From Pseudomonas sp. A-1 (GTDB taxonomy: Bacteria > Pseudomonadota > Gammaproteobacteria > Pseudomonadales > Pseudomonadaceae), in assembly GCF_004801855.1 (NCBI RefSeq), contig NZ_SSTC01000031.1, positions 1 to 46,547 of the forward strand: a DNA stretch of 46,547 bases, read 5' to 3'. Below, one piece after another: positions 23,324-32,660 of this stretch. Each line of letters starts with the position of its first letter. Position 1 is the stretch's first letter. The position numbers and the translations under genes were made by a program. The notes beneath the pieces are model-generated. The model ran no database searches and was not told the DNA's origin. It saw only the letters and a list, made by a program, of their open reading frames with translations.

Positions 23324-24250
23324 ATGAAGATTCTACTTACGGGCAGTTCCGGCATGGTGGGGCGCAACATCCTGGAGCACCGGGATGCCCTGCAGCACGA
23401 GTGGCTGACCCCCGGCCACGGCGAACTGGACCTGACCGACTACAGGGCGACGCGCGCCTACCTGGACAGACGCCAGCCCGACGCCATCATCCATGCCGCC
23501 GGCAAGGTCGGCGGCATCCAGGCCAACATCCTCGAGCCGGTGCAGTTCCTGGTCGCCAACCTCGACATGGGGCGCAACGTCCTGCTCGCCGCCGCCGAGG
23601 TCGGCATCGGCAACCTGATCAATCTGGGCAGCTCGTGCATGTACCCGCGCGATCGCGACGATGCCCTCAGGGAGGAAGATGTTCTCGGCGGCCCGCTGGA
23701 GCCGACCAACGAAGGCTATGCCCTGGCCAAGATCACCGTCGCCCGCCTGGCCGAGTTCCTGCGCCGGGAGAACCCGCGCCTCGGCTACAGGACGCTGATC
23801 CCCTGCAACCTCTACGGCCGGCACGACAAGTTCGACCCGCGCTGGTCGCACCTGATTCCGGCCATCATCCACAAGGTCCATCAGGCCAGGGTGAACGGCG
23901 AGCCCAGCGTGGAAATATGGGGCGACGGCACCGCCCGCCGCGAGTTCCTCTACGCCGGCGACCTCGCCGGCGCCATCCTCAAGGCCCTGCCGGACCCGCA
24001 GTCGACGCCGGCGACCATGAACATCGGGCTGGGCAGCGACTACAGCGTGAACGAGTATTACGCCGCCGCCGCCGCGGTGATCGGCTATTCCGGCTCGTTC
24101 ACCCACGACCTGGACCGGCCGGTGGGCATGAAGCGCAAGCTGACCGACGTGAACAGGGCCCGTGCCTGGGGCTGGCAGGCGGAAACCGCCCTGGAAGACG
24201 GCATCCGCAAAACCTACGAATTCTATCTTGACACCCTGCATGGCCGATAA
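23324..24250 (+). CDS. fcl: GDP-L-fucose synthase family epimerase/reductase, probable GDP-colitose synthase
   Basis: A 308-residue SDR of the GDP-fucose synthase (GMER) family: GSSGMVG at 7-13, GSSCMYPR with the epimerising Cys105, and YALAK at 132-136 carrying the catalytic Tyr and Lys. In GDP-L-fucose synthesis this family acts directly on the Gmd product. In colitose clusters the homologue ColC acts after ColD, epimerising C5 and reducing C4. Because a clear colD follows immediately, I favour the colitose role; sequence alone does not separate the two. ATG at 23324 preferred over a GTG at 23306. Confidence 0.9.
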   Translation: MKILLTGSSGMVGRNILEHRDALQHEWLTPGHGELDLTDYRATRAYLDRRQPDAIIHAAGKVGGIQANILEPVQFLVANLDMGRNVLLAAAEVGIGNLINLGSSCMYPRDRDDALREEDVLGGPLEPTNEGYALAKITVARLAEFLRRENPRLGYRTLIPCNLYGRHDKFDPRWSHLIPAIIHKVHQARVNGEPSVEIWGDGTARREFLYAGDLAGAILKALPDPQSTPATMNIGLGSDYSVNEYYAAAAAVIGYSGSFTHDLDRPVGMKRKLTDVNRARAWGWQAETALEDGIRKTYEFYLDTLHGR

Positions 24251-24251
24251 A

Positions 24252-25415
24252 ATGAATTACCCTCTTGCAAGCACCACCTGGGATGAGGCGGAGTACTCCG
24301 CCATCCAGCGAGTTATCGACTCCGGCATGTTCTCGATGGGGCAGGAGGTTGCCAAGTTCGAACAGCAGTTCGCCGCCTGGGTGGGCAGCCGCTACGCCGT
24401 GATGGTCAACTCCGGCTCCTCGGCCAACCTCGCGATGATCGGCGCCCTGTTCTTCCGCAAGGAAAACCCGCTGAAGGCCGGCGACGAGGTCATAGTTCCC
24501 GCCGTCTCGTGGAGCACCACCTACTACCCGCTCCAGCAGTACGGCCTGAAGCTGAAGTTCGTGGACATCGACCTCGATACGCTCAACATGGACCTCGAGC
24601 AGTTGCGGGGCGCCATCGGCGCGAACACCCGGGCGATCCTGACCGTGAACCTGCTCGGCAACCCCAACGACTTTTCGGCGATCAAGAGCATCATCGGCGA
24701 GCGCGACATCGTCCTGCTGGAGGACAATTGCGAGTCGATGGGCGCACTGCTCGACGGCAAGCAGGCCGGCACCTTCGGCGCGATGGGCACCTTCAGCAGC
24801 TTCTTCAGCCACCACATCTCCACCATGGAAGGCGGCCTGGTGGTCACCGACGACGAGGAGCTGTACCACATCCTGCTCTGCCTGCGCGCCCACGGCTGGA
24901 CCCGCAACCTGCCGAAGGTCAACCGGGTGTGCAGCGACAAGAGCGACAACCCCTTCGAGGAGTCGTTCCGCTTCGTCCTGCCCGGCTACAACCTTCGCCC
25001 CCTCGAGATGAGCGGCGCCATCGGCCAGGAGCAGCTCCGGAAACTGCCGGAGATGATCGCGGCCCGTCGCCGCAACGCGGCACGCTTCCAGGACCTGTTC
25101 GAGCAGCACCCCTGGCTGCGCATCCAGCAGGAAACCGGCGCCAGCAGCTGGTTCGGCTTCTCGCTGATCCTGAAGGACGAGGCACCGTTGTCGAGGGCGG
25201 AGCTGCTGCAGCGACTGAGCGCCGCCGGCGTCGAGTTCCGCCCCGTCGTCGGCGGCAACTTCGCCAAGAACGAGGTCATGCAGTGGTTCGACTACAGCAT
25301 CCACGGCGAACTGGCCAACGCCAACCGGGTCGACAGCCATGGCTTCTTCGTCGGCAACCACCACTACGACATCGCCGCCCAGATCGAGCTTCTCCACTCG
25401 ATCTGCAGCGCATAG
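24252..25415 (+). CDS. colD: GDP-4-keto-6-deoxy-D-mannose 3-dehydratase (ColD)
   Basis: ColD removes the C3 hydroxyl of GDP-4-keto-6-deoxymannose in a PLP- and glutamate-dependent reaction on the way to GDP-L-colitose. The 387-residue DegT/ArnB-fold protein has FFSHHISTMEGG, so His187 stands where aminotransferases in this fold carry the Schiff-base Lys. That Lys-to-His change defines ColD (His188 in E. coli as I recall). NYPLASTTWDEAEY, EDNCESMGA and RAHGWTRNLPK also match remembered ColD sequences. An ATG at 24240, overlapping the previous stop, would add four residues; 24252 matches the E. coli N-terminus better. Confidence 0.93.
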   Translation: MNYPLASTTWDEAEYSAIQRVIDSGMFSMGQEVAKFEQQFAAWVGSRYAVMVNSGSSANLAMIGALFFRKENPLKAGDEVIVPAVSWSTTYYPLQQYGLKLKFVDIDLDTLNMDLEQLRGAIGANTRAILTVNLLGNPNDFSAIKSIIGERDIVLLEDNCESMGALLDGKQAGTFGAMGTFSSFFSHHISTMEGGLVVTDDEELYHILLCLRAHGWTRNLPKVNRVCSDKSDNPFEESFRFVLPGYNLRPLEMSGAIGQEQLRKLPEMIAARRRNAARFQDLFEQHPWLRIQQETGASSWFGFSLILKDEAPLSRAELLQRLSAAGVEFRPVVGGNFAKNEVMQWFDYSIHGELANANRVDSHGFFVGNHHYDIAAQIELLHSICSA

Positions 25416-25418
25416 CCC

Positions 25419-25889
25419 ATGCTGCTCGAACAGGAAAGGTTCCGGACCATCGTCGAGAGCACGCCGCTGCTCTCGATCGACCTGCTGATCCGGGATGCGC
25501 AAGGCCGGATCCTCCTCGGCAGGCGTCGCAACCGGCCCGCCCAGGGATTCTGGTTCGTTCCCGGCGGCCGCGTGCTGAAGAATGAAAGCCTGGACGCGGC
25601 CTTTCGTCGACTGACCCTGGCCGAACTGGGGCACGCCTTCGAACGCGGGCAGGCGCAATTCCTGAACGTCCACGAGCACTTCTATGCTGACAGCATGTTC
25701 GGCGCAGCCGGAGAGGCACCGGACACCCATTACGTGGTCCTGTGCTACGGCCTGAACCTGCCGGCCAGCCTGCAGCTCGCCCCGCCCGCCGACCAGCATG
25801 ACCGCTACCGCTGGTGGAGCGTGCGCGAGATGCAGGACAGCGCCGAGGTGCATGCCTACACCCGCGCCTATCTACCAGCGCTCGACTGA
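25419..25889 (+). CDS. gmm: GDP-mannose mannosyl hydrolase (Nudix)
   Basis: A 156-residue Nudix protein of the Gmm type: the box is [23 protein letters not shown] at 49-71, with the Gmm-specific changes from the standard REUxEE core, followed by [10 protein letters not shown] and THYVVLCYG. Gmm hydrolyses GDP-mannose to GDP and mannose and is thought to tune GDP-mannose supply. It is a constant companion of gmd/fcl in colanic acid and colitose clusters. Lies three bases after colD and 25 bases before manC. Confidence 0.94.
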   Translation: MLLEQERFRTIVESTPLLSIDLLIRDAQGRILLGRRRNRPAQGFWFVPGGRVLKNESLDAAFRRLTLAELGHAFERGQAQFLNVHEHFYADSMFGAAGEAPDTHYVVLCYGLNLPASLQLAPPADQHDRYRWWSVREMQDSAEVHAYTRAYLPALD

Positions 25890-25914
25890 GCGATGGCTCC
25901 AGAGGATCGATGAG

Positions 25915-27330
25915 ATGATATTCCCGGTGATCATGGCTGGCGGCTCCGGCTCGCGCCTGTGGCCGTTGTCGCGCCAGCTCAATCCCAAGCAGTTCCTCCC
26001 GCTGGCCGACCGGGACCTGTCGATGCTGCAGGCCACCATCCAGCGCCTGCAGGGACTGGACGCGGCGCTGCCGCGACTGATCTGCAACGAGCAGCATCGC
26101 TTCATCGCCGCCGAGCAGCTGCGCCAGCTCGGCATGGAGGAAGCCGGCATCCTGCTGGAGCCGGTCGGCCGCAACACCGCCCCGGCCATCGCCCTGGCTG
26201 CCCTGCAGGCCGTCGCCGAAGCTGAAGCGGAAGACCCCATCCTGCTGGTGCTGGCCGCCGACCATCTGATCCGCGACGTACCGGCCTTCCACGCCAGCAT
26301 CCGGACCGCCCTTCCGCTGGCGGCCGCCGGCAGGCTGGTGACCTTCGGCATCGTGCCCGGTCACCCGGAAACCGGCTACGGCTACATCGAGCAGGGCGCC
26401 CCCGTCGGCGAGGGCGGTTTCGCCGTCACCCGCTTCGTCGAGAAGCCCGACCTGGCCACCGCCCGCAGCTACCTCGCCAGCGGCCGCTACTTCTGGAACA
26501 GCGGCATGTTCATGTTCCGCGCCAGCCGCTACCTGGAGGAACTCGAGCGCTTCCAGCCGGCCATGCTGGCCGCCTGTCGCGCCGCGCTGGCCGGCAGCAC
26601 CCGGGACCTGCACTTCACCCGCCTCGACCGCGAGGCCTTCGCCGCATGCCCCGAGGACTCCATCGACTATGCCGTGATGGAGAAGACCGCCGCCGCGGCG
26701 ATGGTGCCGCTGGATGCCGGCTGGAGCGACATCGGCTCCTGGTCGGCGCTGTGGGACGTCAGTCCCAAGGACGGCGAGGGCAACGTGCTGCTGGGCGACG
26801 TGCTGGCCCAGAACACCCATGACACCTACATCCATGCCGACAGTCGCCTGGTGGCTACCGTGGGCGTCGAGAACCTGGTGATCGTCGAAACCAAGGACGC
26901 CGTGCTGGTCGCCCACAAGGACCAGGTCCAGGACGTCAAGCGGATCGTCGACCAGCTCAAGCGCGACGCACGCCACGAGCACATCGACCACCGCGAGGTC
27001 TATCGGCCATGGGGCATGTACGACGCCATCGACAGAGGCAGCCGTTATCAGGTGAAGCGCATCACCGTCAAACCCGGCGCCAAGCTGTCGCTGCAGATGC
27101 ACCACCACCGGGCCGAACACTGGATAGTCGTCAGCGGAACCGCCAGGGTCACCAACGGCGAGCAGACCTACCTGGTCACCGAGAACCAGTCGACCTACAT
27201 CCCGATCGGCCAGGTTCACACTCTGGAGAACCCCGGGAAGATCCCCCTCGAACTGATCGAGGTCCAGTCGGGTTCGTATCTGGGCGAGGATGACATTGTC
27301 CGGTTGCAAGACAAGTACGGGCGGCAGTAG
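25915..27330 (+). CDS. manC: Mannose-1-phosphate guanylyltransferase / mannose-6-phosphate isomerase
   Basis: A 471-residue type II bifunctional enzyme that makes GDP-mannose, the precursor for gmd. The N-terminal pyrophosphorylase domain has [13 protein letters not shown] (8-20) and FVEKPD; the C-terminal isomerase cupin has [18 protein letters not shown] with metal-binding His residues and GQVHTLEN. The same family includes AlgA and WbpW. No phosphomannomutase (ManB/AlgC) gene lies in the window, so AlgC elsewhere presumably supplies mannose 1-phosphate. Confidence 0.95.
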   Translation: MIFPVIMAGGSGSRLWPLSRQLNPKQFLPLADRDLSMLQATIQRLQGLDAALPRLICNEQHRFIAAEQLRQLGMEEAGILLEPVGRNTAPAIALAALQAVAEAEAEDPILLVLAADHLIRDVPAFHASIRTALPLAAAGRLVTFGIVPGHPETGYGYIEQGAPVGEGGFAVTRFVEKPDLATARSYLASGRYFWNSGMFMFRASRYLEELERFQPAMLAACRAALAGSTRDLHFTRLDREAFAACPEDSIDYAVMEKTAAAAMVPLDAGWSDIGSWSALWDVSPKDGEGNVLLGDVLAQNTHDTYIHADSRLVATVGVENLVIVETKDAVLVAHKDQVQDVKRIVDQLKRDARHEHIDHREVYRPWGMYDAIDRGSRYQVKRITVKPGAKLSLQMHHHRAEHWIVVSGTARVTNGEQTYLVTENQSTYIPIGQVHTLENPGKIPLELIEVQSGSYLGEDDIVRLQDKYGRQ

Positions 27331-27345
27331 CCCTGGGAGAAGATT

Positions 27346-28290
27346 GTGGTAGTCGTCAAACTGGTAGGCGGACTCGCCAGCCAACTGCACAAGTACGCCG
27401 TGGGCCGAGCCCTGGCCGAACTGTCCGGCAGCGAGCTGCTGCTCGACATCTCCAACTATGTGGGGCCGAAGAAGCGCGAAACCCAGTTCAACTTCGAGCT
27501 GGACAAACTGCAGATCAAGGCGCGCCTGGCCAGCGAGGCGGAAATCGCCCGCGCCAAGGGGCTGCCCAACTACATCGGCTTCAGGATCGCCGAAGGCATC
27601 GCCGGGACATTCGGCACGCCAAGGAGCGAGTCGCCGGAGAAGCTGCTGCGCAAGCTGTTCGGCCACACGATCTACAAGGCAGACATCACCAAGTCCTCCA
27701 GCGCGAACTTCTTCTCCGGCATCGACACCGGCAAGGATGCCTACATCTACGGTGAATGGGGCATGGGATCGGCACTGTTCGACCACCTGCGGGGGCCGCT
27801 GGTCCGCGAGTTCACGCCCAGGATGCTTTCCGCACAGGCGACCGCCCTCGCCGACGAGATCGCGGCGGCCGCCAACGCCACTTCGCTGCACGTGCGCCGC
27901 GGCGACTTCGTGTCCATCCCCGAGAACGCCAAGTTCCATGGCTCCTGCTCCCTGCAATACTACCGGAGTGCGGTCGAGCACGTGACGAGACACACCCGGG
28001 CGCCGCGCTTCTTCGTGTTCTCCGACGATATCGCCTGGTCCCGGGAGAACCTCGCGCAGTTCCTGCCGGCGGACAGCGTCTTCGTCGAGAACCTGAAGAA
28101 CTACGAGGACTTCCACCTGCTCGGCAGGTGCGCCCACAACATCACCGCCAACAGCGGCTTCAGTGCGCTGTCGGCCTGGGCCAACGACAACCCGGACAAG
28201 ATCGTGATAACCCCTCGGCAATGGGTTACCGACGAGAGAATCAACGCGATGCAGCTGTCCCAACTACCTCGAGAGTGGGTCTTCCTCTGA
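27346..28290 (+). CDS. GT11 family glycosyltransferase, candidate colitosyl- or fucosyltransferase
   Basis: A 314-residue protein with the GT11 (alpha-1,2-fucosyltransferase) signature LHVRRGDFV at 181-189, where the HxRRGD arginines contact the nucleotide sugar. The N-terminal [17 protein letters not shown] corresponds to the family's GGLGNQLFQYA motif but is diverged. The C-terminal [14 protein letters not shown] fits the NSTFSWWxA region. In E. coli colitose antigens a GT11 enzyme (WbgN, as I recall) transfers colitose. Placed after the colitose genes, the likely donor is GDP-colitose. The GTG start has GGGAG upstream. The next start overlaps its stop as TGATG. Confidence 0.87.
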   Translation: MVVVKLVGGLASQLHKYAVGRALAELSGSELLLDISNYVGPKKRETQFNFELDKLQIKARLASEAEIARAKGLPNYIGFRIAEGIAGTFGTPRSESPEKLLRKLFGHTIYKADITKSSSANFFSGIDTGKDAYIYGEWGMGSALFDHLRGPLVREFTPRMLSAQATALADEIAAAANATSLHVRRGDFVSIPENAKFHGSCSLQYYRSAVEHVTRHTRAPRFFVFSDDIAWSRENLAQFLPADSVFVENLKNYEDFHLLGRCAHNITANSGFSALSAWANDNPDKIVITPRQWVTDERINAMQLSQLPREWVFL

Positions 28291-29165
28291 TGAAAGGAAT
28301 AATCCTGGCGGGCGGCTCCGGCACCCGGCTCTACCCCATCACCAAGGGCGTGTCCAAGCAGTTGCTGCCGATCTACGACAAGCCGATGGTCTACTATCCG
28401 CTCTCGGTGCTGATGCTGGCAGGCATTCGCGACATCCTGCTGATCAGCACCCCCGATGACATAGGCAGCTTCCAGCGCCTGCTCGGCGACGGCAGCGAGT
28501 TCGGCGTGAGGCTGAGCTACGCCGTGCAACCCAGCCCCGAAGGTCTCGCCCAGGCCTTCATCATCGGCGAGGAGTTCATCGGCGACGACTCGGTGTGCCT
28601 GGTGCTCGGCGACAACATCTTCTACGGCCAGGGCTTCAGTCCCATGCTGCGCAAGGCGGCCCAGCGCAGTAGCGGCGCCACCGTGTTCGGCTATCAGGTC
28701 AAGGACCCCGAGCGCTTCGGCGTGGTCGAGTTCGACGCCGACAGGCGCGCCATTTCGATCGAGGAAAAACCGCACGCCCCGAAATCGAACTTCGCCGTCA
28801 CCGGCCTGTACTTCTACGACAACCAGGTGGTGGAGATCGCCAGGCAGGTCAAGCCCTCGGCGCGCGGCGAACTGGAGATCACCAGCATCAACCAGGTCTA
28901 CCTGCAGCGCGGCAGTCTCAACGTCGAACTGCTCGGCCGCGGCTTCGCCTGGCTGGATACCGGCACCCATGAAAGCCTGCTGGAGGCGGCGCACTTCGTG
29001 GAAACCATCGAGAAGCGCCAGGGCTACAAGATCGCCTGCCTGGAAGAGATCGCCTTTCATAATGGCTGGCTCAGCGTCGAGGAACTGCAGCGCATCGGCC
29101 ACTCCCTGAGCAAGAGCAGCTACGGCCAGTACCTTCTGTCCATCGCCCGGGAGAACAGCAAGTGA
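28290..29165 (+). CDS. rfbA: Glucose-1-phosphate thymidylyltransferase
   Basis: RmlA makes dTDP-glucose from glucose 1-phosphate and dTTP. The 291-residue product begins [18 protein letters not shown] with the pyrophosphorylase G-x-G-T-R loop and has [26 protein letters not shown] and [12 protein letters not shown], all standard. With rfbB it supplies dTDP-4-keto-6-deoxyglucose to FdtA. It lies within the coupled operon, overlapping GT11 upstream by one base (TGATG) and fdtA downstream by GTGA. Confidence 0.97.
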   Translation: MKGIILAGGSGTRLYPITKGVSKQLLPIYDKPMVYYPLSVLMLAGIRDILLISTPDDIGSFQRLLGDGSEFGVRLSYAVQPSPEGLAQAFIIGEEFIGDDSVCLVLGDNIFYGQGFSPMLRKAAQRSSGATVFGYQVKDPERFGVVEFDADRRAISIEEKPHAPKSNFAVTGLYFYDNQVVEIARQVKPSARGELEITSINQVYLQRGSLNVELLGRGFAWLDTGTHESLLEAAHFVETIEKRQGYKIACLEEIAFHNGWLSVEELQRIGHSLSKSSYGQYLLSIARENSK

Positions 29166-29566
29166 GCCTGACCGAGCTGATCGAACTCAAGGTGATGGGC
29201 GACGAGCGCGGCAAGCTGGTCGCACTCGAAGGCGGAAGGAACATCCCCTTCGACATCAAGCGGGTCTACTACCTGACCGATACGGTGACGGGAATCTCCC
29301 GCGGCTTCCATGCCCACCGGCAGCTGGAACAGATCGCCATCTGCGTGTCCGGCCGCTGCCGCATGCTCATGGACGACGGCGTCAGCCGGGAAGAGGTCTG
29401 GCTCGACGCCCCCGACAAGGCGATCCGCATCAGCCGGATGATCTGGCACGAGATGCACGACTTCAGCAGCGACTGCGTGCTGCTCGTCCTCGCCAGCGAC
29501 CACTACGACGAATCCGACTACATCAGAAGCTACCCCGCCTTCCTGGAGCTGACGCGAAATGCCTAA
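29162..29566 (+). CDS. fdtA: dTDP-4-keto-6-deoxyglucose 3,4-ketoisomerase (FdtA type)
   Basis: A 134-residue WxcM/FdtA cupin: [11 protein letters not shown] holds the catalytic His pair (50 and 52), with [19 protein letters not shown] and [10 protein letters not shown]. Two relatives make epimeric products: FdtA gives the galacto 3-keto sugar (towards Fuc3NAc) and QdtA the gluco form (towards Qui3NAc). Here Arg16 and His96 match the FdtA pair rather than the Tyr and Arg of QdtA, so Fuc3NAc is favoured. GTG start inside the rfbA stop (GTGA). Confidence 0.9.
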   Translation: MSLTELIELKVMGDERGKLVALEGGRNIPFDIKRVYYLTDTVTGISRGFHAHRQLEQIAICVSGRCRMLMDDGVSREEVWLDAPDKAIRISRMIWHEMHDFSSDCVLLVLASDHYDESDYIRSYPAFLELTRNA

Positions 29567-30023
29567 GATCCATCCCCTTTCCGACGTCCAGACTGCCAGC
29601 ATCGGCAAGGACACCCGGATATGGCAGTACAGCGTCGTGCTGGCGGGAGCCCGCATCGGCGCGAACTGCAACATCTGCGCGCACACGCTGATCGAAGGCG
29701 ACGTGATCGTCGGCGACAACGTCACGATAAAATCCGGCGTGTTCCTGTGGGACGGCACGCGCATCGAGGACAACGTCTTCGTCGGCCCCAACGCGACCTT
29801 CACCAACGATCCCCTGCCGCGCTCCAAGGTCTACCCCGACAGCTTCGCCGGCATCACCGTGAAAAAGGGCGCCAGCATCGGCGCGAACGCCACCCTGCTG
29901 CCAGGCATCACCATCGGCTGCAATGCCATGGTCGGGGCCGGGGCCGTGGTGACCAGGGACGTTCCGGACAACGCCGTGGTTGTCGGCAACCCGGCCAGAA
30001 TCATCAGGTACATCGAGCAATGA
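29559..30023 (+). CDS. fdtC: dTDP-3-amino-3,6-dideoxyhexose N-acetyltransferase (FdtC/QdtC type)
   Basis: A 154-residue left-handed beta-helix acetyltransferase with hexapeptide rungs ([43 protein letters not shown]) ending [10 protein letters not shown]. The insertion [14 protein letters not shown] is shared with FdtC/QdtC-type enzymes, which acetylate the 3-amino group made by FdtB. It overlaps fdtA by eight bases and fdtB by ATGA, so the three Fuc3NAc enzymes are translationally linked. The catalytic order places it last although its gene lies before fdtB. Confidence 0.9.
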   Translation: MPKIHPLSDVQTASIGKDTRIWQYSVVLAGARIGANCNICAHTLIEGDVIVGDNVTIKSGVFLWDGTRIEDNVFVGPNATFTNDPLPRSKVYPDSFAGITVKKGASIGANATLLPGITIGCNAMVGAGAVVTRDVPDNAVVVGNPARIIRYIEQ

Positions 30024-31123
30024 TCAGTTTCCTGGATCTGCAGAAAATCAATGCCACCTGCCGCGAGGAACTGATCGAGGCCTGCACCCGGGTCATCGAC
30101 TCGGGCTGGTACATCGCCGGGCAGGAGCTTTCCCGCTTCGAGACCGAGTTCGCCACCTACTGCGGCAGCGGACACTGCATCGGCGTGGCGAACGGCCTGG
30201 ATGCCCTGACCCTGACCCTGCGCGCCTGGAAGGAACTGGGCAAGCTCAAGGAAGGCGACGAGATCATCGTCCCCGCCAACACCTACATCGCCAGCATCCT
30301 GGCCATCACCGAGAATCGCCTGACCCCGGTCCTGGTCGAGCCGGATGCCGGCAGCTACAACCTCTGCCCGCAGCGGACCCGCGCCGCCATCACCGCGAAA
30401 ACCCGCGCCATCCTCGCCGTTCACCTGTACGGGCAACTGGCCGACATGCCGGCCCTGCAGGGCATCGCCGAAGAGCATGGCCTGCTGCTGCTGGAGGACT
30501 CCGCCCAGGCCCATGGCGCCAGCCTGAGCGGCCGCAGGGCCGGCAACTGGGGGCATGCCTCGGGCTTCAGCTTCTATCCGGGCAAGAACCTCGGCGCCCT
30601 GGGCGATGCCGGCGCCATCACCACCAGCGACGACGAGCTGGCGCAGACCCTGCGCGCCCTGCGCAACTACGGCTCGCACGAGAAGTACAAGAACCTCTAC
30701 CAGGGCGTGAACAGTCGCCTCGACGAGATCCAGGCCGCCCTGCTCCGGGTCAAGCTCAAGCACCTGGATGCCCAGACCGAGCATCGCCGGCTGATCGCCC
30801 GCCTGTATCGCCAGGGCATCGACAACCCGGCCATCCGGCTACCGGACTGCGCGGTGGAGGAGCAACACGTCTGGCATCTGTTCGTGGTCCGCTGTGGCGA
30901 ACGCGAAGCCCTGCAGCGCCACCTTGCCGATCAGGGCATCCAGACGCTCATCCACTATCCGATCCCGCCGCACCACCAGCAGGCCTATCGCGCCTGGGGC
31001 CCCCTCGAGCTGCCGCTGACCGAAGCCATGCATCGGGAAGTGCTGAGCCTGCCCATGGGGCCGACGCTGAGCCTCGAGGAGGCCGAGCAGGTCATCCGCA
31101 GCGTCAACGCGTTCCGCGCCTGA
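30020..31123 (+). CDS. fdtB: dTDP-3-keto-6-deoxyhexose 3-aminotransferase (FdtB type)
   Basis: A 367-residue DegT/DnrJ/EryC1 aminotransferase with the PLP-binding Lys189 in [16 protein letters not shown], cofactor motif EDSAQAHGA, and NYGSHEKY typical of enzymes aminating C3 of dTDP-keto sugars. It should convert the FdtA product to dTDP-3-amino-3,6-dideoxygalactose. It ends the plus-strand operon, followed by a strong hairpin. Unlike ColD in the same operon it keeps the catalytic Lys, so the two DegT-fold proteins do different chemistry. Confidence 0.93.
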   Translation: MISFLDLQKINATCREELIEACTRVIDSGWYIAGQELSRFETEFATYCGSGHCIGVANGLDALTLTLRAWKELGKLKEGDEIIVPANTYIASILAITENRLTPVLVEPDAGSYNLCPQRTRAAITAKTRAILAVHLYGQLADMPALQGIAEEHGLLLLEDSAQAHGASLSGRRAGNWGHASGFSFYPGKNLGALGDAGAITTSDDELAQTLRALRNYGSHEKYKNLYQGVNSRLDEIQAALLRVKLKHLDAQTEHRRLIARLYRQGIDNPAIRLPDCAVEEQHVWHLFVVRCGEREALQRHLADQGIQTLIHYPIPPHHQQAYRAWGPLELPLTEAMHREVLSLPMGPTLSLEEAEQVIRSVNAFRA

Positions 31124-31130
31124 AGCCCCC

Positions 31131-31157
31131 GGCCTGCAGGGCTCGTCCCTGCAGGCC
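31131..31157. terminator. Bidirectional terminator at the end of the sugar operon
   Basis: An 11-base perfect stem (GGCCTGCAGGG with CCCTGCAGGCC) around a five-base loop lies seven bases after the fdtB stop and four bases before the convergent acyltransferase stop at 31162. It is the only non-coding space between the two converging operons. Confidence 0.7.
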
Positions 31158-31161
31158 CGGT

Positions 31162-31731
31162 CTAGCGATCCGGCTCGTCCAGACGACGAATCAGTCGAGC
31201 CGGATTGCCCGCGTATACCGCGTTCGCCTCAACATCGCGCACCACCACCGCACCACTGCCGATCACCGCGCCGTAGCCGACGGAAACTCCCTTGAGCAGG
31301 GTCACGTCGTTGCCGATGAACACCTCGTCCTCGATGCGCACATCCGCCGTCGAGTGCACGCCCGAGCGCCGCTCGGCCACACTCAGGCCATGGAAGTCGG
31401 AGTCGACCACGCTGAAGTTGCGGCCGATCAGGCAGTTGCGGCCGATATCGATACGCCCTTTCTCGGCGATGATCGCCGCATTGTTGTTGAGAATGGTCCC
31501 CGCCCCGATGCTGACCTGCGCGCTCGCCTCGCGCGCCTCGATGTAGATGCAGCCATTGAGAAAGCCGGGCGAAGGCCAGTAGCCGAGCTGCACGCCCTGC
31601 AGGGCTATGCGCCCCTTGCCGGCACACATCAGCGGCTGGCGCATCTTGCAGCCCTGCAGATGCGGCCGGTTGGTCGACAGGCGGCGATAAAACCAGATAC
31701 GCAGGCGCTGGTACCACTTCAATATCTTCAT
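31162..31731 (-). CDS. Hexapeptide acyltransferase (maltose/colanic acid O-acetyltransferase-like)
   Basis: A 189-residue protein with a short basic/aromatic N-terminus (MKILKWYQRLRIWFYRR) and beta-helix repeats (VSIGAGTILNN, IDIGRNCLIG, VRIEDEVFIGNDVTLLKG, AVIGSGAVVVRD), closing with AGNPARLIRRL. DSDFHGLSVAERR contains the catalytic-type His. It probably O-acetylates a core sugar. GAGGT lies before the ATG. It is the last gene of the long minus-strand core operon that starts at waaF, 53 bases after a GT2 gene, and converges with fdtB. Confidence 0.87.
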   Translation of the reverse strand: MKILKWYQRLRIWFYRRLSTNRPHLQGCKMRQPLMCAGKGRIALQGVQLGYWPSPGFLNGCIYIEAREASAQVSIGAGTILNNNAAIIAEKGRIDIGRNCLIGRNFSVVDSDFHGLSVAERRSGVHSTADVRIEDEVFIGNDVTLLKGVSVGYGAVIGSGAVVVRDVEANAVYAGNPARLIRRLDEPDR

Positions 31732-31784
31732 TCCGACCTCGTCAACTCAACGTCGAACAACACGCGTGACGCCGGACACGCCGG

Positions 31785-32660
31785 TCAGCGGCGCGCCAGC
31801 AGGAGACGCAACAGCGCGCGCAGGGTCTTGCGCGTCCAGTGCGCCGGTGGGATCTGCCGGAGAATTTCCCAGGCCAGCGGCTTGTCCAGCTTCGCCGCCT
31901 TGAGCAGGATGGAATTGCGATGCGCCATGCATACCCGCCGGTAGGCCGGGTGGTCGGCGAACAGCGCATAGATCTTCAGCCCCTCGTCGAGCATGAAGCG
32001 CAGGTTCCTGTGCATGTTCTCCGGGTGAGTGCGGTAGAGCGCCAGCACATCGCCGAGCACGTCCACGAAGTATCCCGCCCTCGCCATCTTGAGCTGCATG
32101 GTCAGATCCTCGATGCGGATCGACGGATCGTAGCCGCCCACCGCCAGGGCGACATCGCGGCGCAGCAGCAGCGTGGGCGCCGGTGCGCCGTCCTGGGTCC
32201 CCAGGAAGAGGCTGTCGAAATCCAGGCGCCGCGTCGCTCCGGAGGAGCGCGGCTTGCCGACGAGGCGCCCCTCGGGATCGATCGCCTGCACGTTGCCGGC
32301 ACAGATCGCCACCTCGGGGTGCGCCTGCAGGTGGCGCACCTGGCGCTCGATGCGCTCGGGGAGCATCACGTCGTCGGAGGCAAAGGGCGCGAAATAGACG
32401 CCGCGGGCACGCTGCAAGGCGTCGTTCAGCGTGCTCAGCAACCCCTGGTTGCGCTGCACCCGGAAATCGAAACCATGCCGCTCCTGCAAGCGTCGGATCC
32501 GCTCGACACTGTCGTCCGTCGAGCCGTCGTCGATCACCAGCAGTTCGATGTTCGGGTAGGTCTGCCCGAGGATGCTCTCGATACAGGCCTCGACGTAGGG
32601 AGCATGGTTGTAGGACGGCACTATCACCGTCACCAGCGGATCATCCGTTGCTTGCCGCAC
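31785..32660 (-). CDS. Family 2 glycosyltransferase
   Basis: A 291-residue GT-A enzyme: VTVIVPSYNHAPYVEACIESILGQ at the N-terminus, nucleotide-binding VIDDGSTDDS and metal-binding FASDD. The C-terminal 60 residues are basic and may sit on the membrane. I chose the GTG at 32660, which overlaps the stop of the upstream gene (TAGTG); an open frame upstream to 32696 adds only unrelated residues. Donor and acceptor unknown. Adding Fuc3NAc or another outer-core sugar is plausible from the neighbourhood. Confidence 0.87.
   Translation of the reverse strand: MRQATDDPLVTVIVPSYNHAPYVEACIESILGQTYPNIELLVIDDGSTDDSVERIRRLQERHGFDFRVQRNQGLLSTLNDALQRARGVYFAPFASDDVMLPERIERQVRHLQAHPEVAICAGNVQAIDPEGRLVGKPRSSGATRRLDFDSLFLGTQDGAPAPTLLLRRDVALAVGGYDPSIRIEDLTMQLKMARAGYFVDVLGDVLALYRTHPENMHRNLRFMLDEGLKIYALFADHPAYRRVCMAHRNSILLKAAKLDKPLAWEILRQIPPAHWTRKTLRALLRLLLARR

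Noticed and set aside
24252-25415. GDP-perosamine synthase as identity of the DegT-fold protein
   Set aside because: Perosamine synthase needs the PLP-binding Lys; here His occupies that place and the flanks match ColD.
25276-28263. 995-codon minus-strand open frame opposite gmm, manC and the GT11 gene
   Set aside because: Shadow of well-supported plus-strand genes; composition is typical of antisense frames in GC-rich DNA.
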